The notes beneath the pieces are model-generated. The model was not told the DNA's origin and did no database searches. It saw only the letters and a list, made by a program, of their open reading frames with translations. The position numbers and the translations under genes are program-made. This document shows positions 54,961 through 64,000 of a DNA stretch of 64,000 nt, piece after piece. Within the stretch, counting starts at the first letter, position 1. Each line of letters starts with the position of its first letter. The DNA comes from Baylisascaris procyonis (taxonomy: Eukaryota > Nematoda > Chromadorea > Rhabditida > Ascarididae): contig JAZARR010000153.1 of the NCBI GenBank assembly GCA_037389465.1, positions 2,961,001 to 3,025,000 of the forward strand, given 5' to 3'.

Positions 54961-57362
54961 CAAAGTTTGCATTTCTATACTTCGTTAGGGGTCCTAACAT
55001 TTTACACAATAAACTCCACTTGGCTAAAGAAAATAGATGGGGAAAACCGGTTACACACACTATGAATAAATAACAAAACGTTTGCGATACTGTATCAAAT
55101 TTTCAATTAATCTTAATGCTCGTGTAAAAGAACCATTTTATTTGCTTTTTTTTTTGATTTTGTTCTTTGTAAAATACTCGGCTATTTGTAAATTTCTAAA
55201 CATTTCAGAAAGTTGGGTTATCTAAAAATTCATGCAAACTGCTGATTACTCCTTTCAACGGTCATAACTCGGCTCATAATCAGCGTATTTATACGAAACA
55301 ACTGGACAAAGTTGTCAAAGGAATTGACACAACAAGTTGCACCATAGCAATATTCACATGACAAGTTGTTTATAGCATCAATAAAAAGCCAAAAAAAAGC
55401 ACTGAAAATGTTTTCATTTATTTTTAGTTCTTTTAAAGAGATGAATAGCGTAGAATGAAATCCGTTCATCGTGAAATCTACTAGAATTTCCTCACACGTT
55501 GAAATATTTTTAACACTTTTCGAAATTAAAAATCGACATGAAATATGGCGCGTAAGATAATCTTATGATGTATATTGCACTTTTGTACTTTGTAAAGGAA
55601 ACTGATAAAAGCGCATGATAATAATATTCAGCGCCACCTTGCTAATGCGAACAAATTGCACATATGGGAGTCCGATTCAAACATGAATCTGTATATTACG
55701 ACTTAATGGGCTGTGGAAACGTGTCATTGGTTCTCCTGAACTATTTGCCTAGTCGAGATGTCGCTGAATGTCGGAAGCCTAGAAAAGATAATGGTCTGCT
55801 GATTAAACGTATGCAGAAATAGCATCTAGTTCGGCCACATAGTGAATCGTCGCAATGCAAGATGATCTATGATGCTGTTCCGTGCAAATAATGTTTTTTG
55901 GCTCATTGGATGATGCTCTTCCTCTATATCCAGACATTTTATTTAATGGATCTGCCAGAGGCACCCTCTGCTTACCAGAGGTTATACCAAGGCTTTGAAG
56001 AAAGTTGGTATGATCTCTCCATAAATTCGCAACCTTCAGTTTATCATCTTATTAATTCAAGTTGTCCGAATCTTGCGGTATGGTGTACATCATATCAACA
56101 ATATTTCTATCTCTGACCGGAATCTCTCGAATCTTTTCTGCTTCATTCGTTTCACTAATAATTCTTTCTCAAAGCTATATTCATGTTATAGTGGTGTTAT
56201 TCGTTGTACACAGTTGCCAACGACAATGTCTTAGAGAACCTTATTACTATATTATACAAGAAATATATAATGTGTTATCAACATCCTACTATCACTGTAA
56301 TAGAAAACATCAACATAATATATATTATCGGTATATAATGTAAAACATAAATACGAGAAATAAGAAACGATATTCCACCAACCTCTCGAGCTTTTTAGGT
56401 GACTCAAAATCAGTAATTGTTCTCAGGGTTAGACTAAATCCATCTAATTCCACAAGTCTAGCTTTAATGATGGAAGCATGATGTCACAGTAATGCACTTT
56501 GCTAGTATGAATGCAAATTTGCAAATGCCTATTAAATTTTTAACGTGCATAGATTTCTTTGCTTATTGATCCACTCATCGCTGCATTTGATTCCATTCAC
56601 TGCTCACCGCCGTGATTGAGGTTTGACTGCATTTAATACGGAAGTGAATAAGTGATAGAGGTTTCTGTTCGCGAAAGAAGGCTCATATTAGTCGCATCCT
56701 TTGAAGATCGTGAAATATGCGAGGAAGGAATTCATAGAGAGTCTTATAATTCTAGAAGTGTCGTATATTTGCTCCCACCTATAATGTCGAATTTTGCTTT
56801 CATGAGCTTCTTTTTTCATAAGTATTAAAGTGCTATCTCAGAAAGGGATCCTCTTTGTATAAGATTTGATAACTGTAGTGTACTGACCAGTAATTTGATA
56901 GCAGAGTTACTGTATTATATATAACGACTTCAATTGTTTGTGAACACTTTTGCACTCAGAAATTCCCAATATTACGAGTTTTTGTGCGATTATGGTAATT
57001 ATAGTATTGAAATGATGTCGAATAAGTTATCAAGGAAAAAGTTTTTTTTTTTTTGTGTTTGATTGAAATTATTGTTATACGTGTAAATGAATTATTATAA
57101 ATATGGAAGGAGTTTTTTTCTGGATTTTGTTTTTCAGCCAGAAAGAACTCTGGAACAATTAATTAACCATAGGAGATGGGTTTTTTTTTTTTTTGTTTTC
57201 GAGGGATCTTTTTTTTTTCGAAATGATATGATTATGTAAGCTTTTATGAAAAATAGTGAAGAAAAATGTTCCACATAAATGGCTGACTTACTATAATCAT
57301 ATATGAGACTATTTCAGTTCATTATATCGTTTTCGAATTTTCATTTATAATTAAAGAATTGA
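54961..57362. other. Intergenic DNA upstream of the F-box gene
   Basis: AT-rich, with poly-T tracts at about 57042-57053 and 57180-57195. No gene recognised. A TTTCAG at 57312-57317, 46 bp before the F-box start codon, could be a spliced-leader trans-splice acceptor. Confidence 0.45.
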
Positions 57363-58549
57363 ATGGAACCACTATTCGAGTTGGGTGAAGATGTTTTGAT
57401 GACAGTGGAAGAGGAAAAATACGACGATCAACACCATAATCATCTACCCGATAATGTTCTAACGAATATCTTCAAGTATTTATCTTATCAGGATATACTT
57501 CGGTGTCATCTAATTTGCACACATATGCATAAATATCTTAGTGAACATGTCACTGAATTCGCAAGGCCACATCTTGATGATCTCATGTATGTCATTTGCT
57601 TTGAATTAGATCATTGCAAATTTTTAAAGCATCTATATGAACGTAATGGAAATGACCTTGTATTTCAAAGATCTAAAGTCGGGACGCCGTTTTCTCTAAC
57701 AAGACGGCACCATGAAAATGGGATTTTTATTATTGAGCTGTATTTAGCGTTTAGTGTGTATTCATTCGTCTTATGAGTATATGGCAACAAAATGCATATC
57801 AGTTTAGTGTTTATTTAATTAAGTCTAACACCCACCACCTGACCGAAAGAACTTGTTTGCATAATAAGTGATTTAGTGGAAAAGCTTTAAGCATGAATTA
57901 TCACTCAAATGTCTTCACCAGAGCAAAAAAGAAATATTTTGCAAAAATCGAAAATTGAAGGTATAAATTTAATTTTTAGTTAAAATTTTCTTGATTTTGA
58001 AACAAAGCTTAATATTTTAAGCATAGAATCAGTACGTGATGCCGGGTGGCTTCGTCAATTGAGGCTTGAATTCAAATGTTTGGAGATTAACGGAACGCAT
58101 GCATGTTTAAAAAAGACCGAATTCAGCGAGAACGAAGAAGAGACTTTCGAACGTAAGTTTTTTTTTTTTTTTTGCATAAAATAAATATTATGCTTCGTCA
58201 TTACGGAGATTGTGTATAATATTCATTGGATATATAGATCGTTCACTAAAGAATTCTCGATAAATTTTCGACAACTATTTGGATAGAAAATTTTTGTCGT
58301 CCGATTGGTCATCGGCGTTCATCGTTTTAAACGTATTTTTATTCGATTTTCACTACTCGCATTCAACTAACACAACTTGGCAACGTATGCGAGATTTACA
58401 GCATGAGACGAAATTTTATCAAAAAGTTTCGATCCTATGGTTTAGTATGTCGAAGTTAAATGTTAATTTCAAGCAAATTTGAACGCTAACGATATCCGTA
58501 ATAATAAATTGCCTTTCACGCAAACTATCTACGACGGAATGCTTTAGCA

Positions 58550-58588
<39 letters not shown>

Positions 58589-61500
58589 CTTTTGTATGCA
58601 CCTTAGGCAATTATGCATCTTTCAAATATATATGCAAATATATACACATGCATATACGATGTATGTTTTCATCTCAAATAAAACATTACTTTCAGCCATC
58701 TCAAGATTCACCACGACGTTCATAAAATTGCTCGAAGATCGTTGTCGTTGGATTGTTGCGTGTGGTAATGTAACATTTCGCTATGTATATATCGACGATG
58801 ATGTGCTACAACATTTAATGACCTTCTTCGAATCAATGTAGGTTTTCTTCAGCACTGATTTTATATAATTATCGAATAATATATTTAAAAAAGCGATACA
58901 TTTAGCTAATAGACAAATATTTGTGACCATAAGGCAATGTGTATGGCATATTATATGGCGTGATTTGCATATGACATATATGAAAAGATTTGGAATAGAA
59001 TTACAGTGAAAAATCGATAACATTTCTTTCCAAACGGTATTTGAAAAAACTATACAAAAACGGATGGATATTTTTTTCACTTCAAAAATAATAAAAATTG
59101 CTTCGATGAAGTTTATTAAATGTAATCAACACTAAAAATTGACCACAATTGTAATTATATATTTGCAAAGTGCATTATGTGAAATTTGCGATTATGAAAA
59201 CAAACACTAATATATATCTGAATGTCAAAAAGATACTAGTATTTATCAAAGCTGAAACTAGCCGAAACATATTTACGTGGTTTTTTTATACCAGATTTCA
59301 AACTAATTCATCAGATTCGAACAGAGTTGAAAGTTCTAATAAGCGATCGATTCAGTTAAAATATGAGCGCGTTATTTCTACATTTTATTTTCATTTTCTT
59401 GGCAGTTTTTATGAGTCGGATAAATAGGACTGGGGAGGTGCGCATTGCGCCCGACGATGCTGCTTACTTTTTAGCTTATTTATCGCCCCGTGAAATAGCT
59501 GAGTTTCCAGAAAAAAAAAACGAAGTAAAAATGCCTTCTTTCAGAAAAGGATTGTTTTTCGATCATTGTGCCATTGACGTTTCGGAGGAATTGTTACGCA
59601 CATTGTTTTCCGCATCAAAATGCGTAGAATTTGGTCTAAATGAAAGTCAATTCATTCAAACTGTACTCGACGATGATGTAAGTTTGCTAGTTATGTTCTA
59701 CTATACTCTAGAATTGAGAAAGGAAAACGCAAATTATGGTAACACAAATACTTTCCTTCCCTTTAATGCTTCTTTTTCGCAGACTGGCAGTTGGGTGCCT
59801 TCACTTTCCTTCGAAGGGCAAATATTTGAAAAAAATTATCTTGAAATTTGTCGCAAAAAAAAAAATTGGTAGACGATCTACTTATATACAGCATCAAGAA
59901 TTAGTGTGAAAAGCGGTTTACTTTTCTTTTTTTTTTCGTTATCTTTGTGTATTCCATATTCCTGCACAGGTTACATTTTTTGAATGTAGTCGTTTGTCTA
60001 TCACATTACACATGATTATATCTCGGATGGAAAGGGGATATCCAAGAACGCACTTTTGGAAAGTTGATACGTATGGTTGTCACCTTGTTGACGAATAGCA
60101 TGTTTATTTAGTAGTATAAATAATAACTGTGAATGTTAGCAAAGGTAAAAAGAAACGATTGATATACTTTAAAAGCGCGTCGATTTCATTCGACCGACAT
60201 AAATAGAACTACCTAATATTTTTCATAATACGATTCCATCAAACTCTCACATTAAAAATAAAAATCGCCTCAATTGAAGGCAAAAAAAAAAATTTCTTGC
60301 AATTATATGCTGTACTAATTTTGACATGACATTAGCAACCTTAAATGTTAATAATGGAGAGGGATGGTTTGTATGCGTTGTTGATTTGGATCGAAATGGA
60401 AGCGATTAACTAACACCGCACAGAAGAATTTCAAAACTTGTGATAGTCCATCTTCACTAGTTTGCATACTTGCCCATATAATTTCATACCTATCCATATA
60501 ATTTCTGCTAGTCAGAAATGCTACGATGGTTGATTATTGTAATATTCAGGATTGTCTTTCAAAAAGTATTCTTCCTGATTTGATTAGATCACTTACGACG
60601 TTGTTGCCACTTAAATTTGCATAATTAACTCCTTTCTATAACTACTGAGACATTTTCCGAGTATTTTTTCGATGATCGACTTGTATAGATATCTGTTTTA
60701 TGAGGAAGACGCTTTTTCAAAGATCCATGCAACCGATCATTCAATTTAATTGACGAAATCGCAAAAAGCGCATTTTATTTACGCTTCTCTGATGTACTTT
60801 CCTAATCGTTCAAAATTGCTGGCTCTATTATGAGCAAAGGAACCGAAGATGAAAGATTGAAATTCTTTTTGACTTCAGGAAATCAATCTAAATTAGCCAT
60901 TTCAAGATATTTGTATGATCAACCGGTTGATTTCAGATTTTGGAAGCGATGCCTCATTGTGATGTTCTCGAGTTATGTTGGTGTAAACCAAGGCATTTAA
61001 CACGACTCACCAATCGTACACTCATTCGATGGGAAAATCAAAAGCAATTACCCAAAAAGATCGATCTCGATGGAATGCGTACTGAGTTCACTACATCTGC
61101 ACTTGTTGCTCTCATAAAGGCATAGTTCATGTTTACAAAATTTATGAGTTGGTTGCATGAAACTGTTTAAAACAGCATTATTGAGTGAAACGAGATGAAT
61201 ATTAAGGGAGTTGAAATAATCAACTCGTGTATATGAGAGTCAGATTTCGTGGATGGATTTCCGACAAAACTATGAGAGGAGGGATTAAATGGATGAAGCC
61301 ATCTAGCTATGGATCTCTCTCTTTCAATAGAGTGCATGAAAGGATAAGAGAGAATGGGTGAAACAATTCCAACCAAGGCGAATTGGATAATTTTATTGGT
61401 TATTGCAGATTTTTTTAAATAAAATAACAATTCAGGCATTCGCTAACGAATATCGCGAATGGTTATCACCACCGATCAAAGCCACTAAAAATCCTCCAAT

Positions 61501-61729
61501 TCAGTGGAATCTGGGAGAGGTGGTCCTCACCGATGATCCATACCATCTTCTGCAATCGATTAAAGGAATTGAAGTTCGCCATTCTGCTTTGATTCCAGAA
61601 GATCGTGAAGAGTATGACGTGTTGCCTTCATGGGCATCCCATATTGTTGAAAATACATTCGTGGTCATTGAGTTCACAACACGTAACACGAGTAAACATC
61701 GCCATAAACCATTAGGTGATAATATTTGA
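57363..61729 (+). CDS. F-box protein (multi-exon, partly resolved model)
   Basis: The N-terminal F-box (about residues 28-62) reads LPDNVLTNIFKYLSYQDILRC.L.C..., with the usual LP....IF.YL...D...C pattern. F-box proteins bring substrates to SKP1-cullin ubiquitin ligases. Exons seen: 1, 57363 to 57586 (donor GTATGT) or to about 57753; 2, 58022 (or 58027)-58152; 3, 58696-58837; 4, 59416-59677; 5, from 59783; then 60937-61104 and the last 61436-61729 (stop TGA). Phases agree for exons 1-5. The link from exon 5 to 60937 is unresolved, and the donor at 61104 (GTTGCT) is weak. Downstream of the F-box I see short Leu/Cys segments (PHCDVLELCWCKPRHLTRLTNR) that suggest a degenerate leucine-rich substrate domain, not a known named one. 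It is divergent from scc-3, with 8.8 kb between them. Confidence 0.65.
58552..58586. repeat. AT dinucleotide microsatellite in an F-box gene intron
   Basis: A pure AT run of about 35 bp within the intron between exons 2 and 3. Confidence 0.9.
59873..60936 (+). other. F-box gene intron or unresolved exon region
   Basis: About 1 kb of AT-rich DNA between the end of the exon 5 frame and the next recognised exon. An additional short exon may lie here, because exon 5 must leave in phase 0 to join 60937 and none of its visible donors (59850, 59869) does so. Confidence 0.4.
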
Positions 61730-64000
61730 AGATGCGATTGTTGTGTGCAGGATCTCCTTACGATCAAAAACATATAGGAGGGGAGTGAAAGAAGACACTT
61801 TCAATCGCTAATGCAATATTTGGTGAAAACTCGTCGAAACGTTTAAATAGGACCATTAACTTCAGGTGTTAATGAAATTTGGTAACTTTTATCATTAGTT
61901 TAATAAGTACGATGGATTGCAAGGCAATTTATGAAAAAAGTTGGAAAGCGCAATGAATCTTCTAATAAATCAAAAGTGGTCTAAAGTATGAAGGATAATT
62001 CTATCGTTATTTGTGAGTTATTTAAAATACGCAATGATTTTTATTCAAAATTCAGTGGAAATTCAAATAATGCGATCTATTCTTATCGAGTCTAATCGAC
62101 GATTGATTTCCACCGAAATTTATGTAAAATTTAGAAAATACGTCATCTTTCTCAACGTGATTAGCGAGTTAATCCATTGCTATGATGAGTTTCGACAAAA
62201 TTTATAAATATTTTCAAGCGATTCGCTAAACATCATTAATATTCATGAATAGTTGAGGAGAAAGATATAGTAAAAAGTGACATTTTGAAAAGTATTTTGT
62301 GAAATCATTTCTCCTATTTAATCTTCATAGGATAATGCATTTTAATGATTTTCCCGTTTAACTTTTATACATCGATAAATGAACGCATTGAAAAGCTTAT
62401 TGATTGTTTAATTCCAAATAGCATTTCTTCAAAAAATATTCCATGCAGCGTTTTTCTTCAATTCCCAATTCGAACAATATAAATGTTTAGCACAACTGAA
62501 AAACGGAAATTAAGCGCTCTACTTTGTTAGAAAATTAAGTGAGCGGATGAAAGAATACTAAAATATTTTTAAGAAAATATTATTGTTGAGGTTTTTTGGC
62601 ATTCATCTGTTTATTTTTACTTTTTCTCAGTTTATGTTGTTGCAATTCCTTTTGGTTTTGTTTCGATTCGAAGACCGCCACTGTAAAATGGTATGTTATT
62701 TTTTTGTCTTTACTGAATGACCGTTTGAGATGATGCGTCCAGATCGTTGGGAATATCACTTTTTGAAATGTGTTTTTTCTTCCTGTTGGGCACGCTAAGG
62801 TTGACATCACCTTTGGCTATGCCGTTCACAAACATTACTTACTCAGGGTGCAGTTGAATCCAAAACATCAATAATAATCTATTCATCCAATGTTTGAATG
62901 TTGTTCACAACTGTTGTTTTTGTTGTTTGTCACAATTGCTGTTATTGTTTATGCTTATGAAATTAGCAATCCATCGCTGGAATAAGAAAGGTTCTGCTGT
63001 TGTGTTTTTTCTCATTGCCTTTCATTGAATATGGTTCCTAAAGGAAAGTGTTCTAAGGAACACTTAGTTGTATTTGAATAAGGCCTTTATGACGTGTTTG
63101 GCGTTGTAGGCAAATACGGCAATCAAACAAGGTAACGCAACCTTTGGGACACAAAAATTCTAATTTATTGATAATAAATGAAATTAAAGAGGTGCCGAAA
63201 ATGAAAAGGAATGTTCCGTCGTTGGATGCGCGCACATATCTGCGCATGATGTCACTGACATATGTGTACTGCATTTATGCGTCATATACAATGCGTGTAT
63301 GTATATATGTATGTGTGTCGGTGTAGTATGTCTTTGTGTTTGCGTACTCACAATGAATATATTTCGTTTGTTCAAATTACGATGAAAAATTGTATTGTCA
63401 TAAACGTTTTCATATTGACTGTTGAATCGTTTTTTCTTTCTCATCCTCTCATGCATTTTGCATTGTATAAAATTGTTCGATTTGATTGATTTGTTTCAAA
63501 TCAAAAACCTCTAAACAAGTATGGACTTCTGACCTTTTTCTATGAAGAAAAAGGTCAGAAAAAAGAAAAAGAAGCATAAAGATGGCTATTCCAAACAATC
63601 TATTCTAATCTCTATGAGATGAAGCAATATTCATTGAAAATAATTTTTTTTTTTTTTTTTTTTTTGTAAAGTTGAGCGCAGAATTTTGATAAAGAAAGAA
63701 AAGTTAAATATTATGGTTACAAAAACATCGTCAGTCTCAGACAAAATCTTTGGTGTCGTAGCAGGTTAGGCCACTTAAGGTAAAGCACCTCATGATATGG
63801 ATGGGTATGCTGGAGGCGAAAAAAGACAAGTCTAGAGAATTCTGTTGATGATTAGATGATTCCATATTTTAGCGATAAAACGCCTCTTTGCTCTTTAGCA
63901 GCATGAATTCAAGACGATTGTTTCATTTAAACCTTCAAATGCCGAGGTTTAAATATATAATATTCGGACGATTTGCACATATGAGCAACGTTTTATATAA
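61730..64000. other. 3' flank of the F-box gene, nothing recognised
   Basis: A possible poly-A signal AATAAA lies at 61964-61969. A TGTA/TG-rich microsatellite is at about 63290-63325 and a 22-T run at 63644-63665. Small open frames such as 62580-62810 (- strand) show no domain or splice support. Confidence 0.45.

Noticed and set aside
58279..58482. Possible extra F-box exon reading KFLSSDWSSAFIVLN
   Set aside because: Its acceptor phase does not fit exon 2, whereas exon 2 joins exon 3 directly in phase 1.
62580..62810. Lys/Gln-rich 76-codon minus-strand frame
   Set aside because: Low-complexity basic tail, no recognisable family and no flanking splice sites that extend it.

Overview
This is a eukaryotic window, almost certainly from a clade V (strongylid, hookworm-like) parasitic nematode. 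The evidence is: spliced genes with short exons and GT..AG introns; a tandem family of secreted SXP/RAL-2 proteins, a family restricted to nematodes; a cohesin SCC-3/STAG gene split into 27 recognised exons; an AT-rich background; and LINE and Ty3/Gypsy retroelements. The species assignment is inference. There is no bacterial gene organisation.

Region 1 (1-16.3 kb, + strand): a tandem array of three SXP/RAL-2 genes. Gene A lacks its first exon at the left edge of the window; genes B and C are complete with three coding exons each. The 6.75-kb units carrying A and B are nearly identical for 5.9 kb (I found two substitutions and one poly-T length change). The stretch holding the next gene's promoter and first exon is clearly diverged. 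Units A and B also carry the same decayed LINE. Gene C is an older, diverged paralogue without that insert. The promoters of B and C share a perfect CRE-like palindrome, a second inverted repeat and a TATA box.

Region 2 (16.3-21.5 kb): no gene seen. It holds about 1.1 kb of T-rich TTTATT-type low-complexity DNA with an AT microsatellite, a strong G-quadruplex motif, a 13-C run and the 3' coding end of a decayed LINE.

Region 3 (21.56-48.59 kb, - strand): one large gene for the cohesin subunit SCC-3/STAG (stromalin). I reconstructed the exons and their phases from start codon to stop codon; one junction (exon 24 to 25) is unresolved. The protein is about 1,160 residues, has an AT-hook near the N terminus and an RG-repeat tail, and keeps the aromatic residues of the STAG conserved essential surface. 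Two retroelements sit inside its introns, both antisense to it: a LINE with an uninterrupted 1,075-codon endonuclease/RT/zinc-finger frame (27.56-31.70 kb), and a 2.9-kb Gypsy element with two 267-bp LTRs, a 5-bp target duplication and an in-frame loss of most of RT, RNase H and the integrase core (41.71-44.65 kb).

Region 4 (48.6-57.4 kb): AT-rich intergenic DNA separating the divergently transcribed scc-3 and F-box genes. It contains a possible degraded solo LTR, short tandem repeats and a 32-bp minisatellite.

Region 5 (57.36-61.73 kb, + strand): a multi-exon gene with an N-terminal F-box, probably a divergent nematode SCF substrate adaptor. The model is incomplete between exon 5 and the last two exons. 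The remainder to 64 kb is AT-rich with microsatellites.

No tRNA, rRNA, CRISPR array or operon was found.
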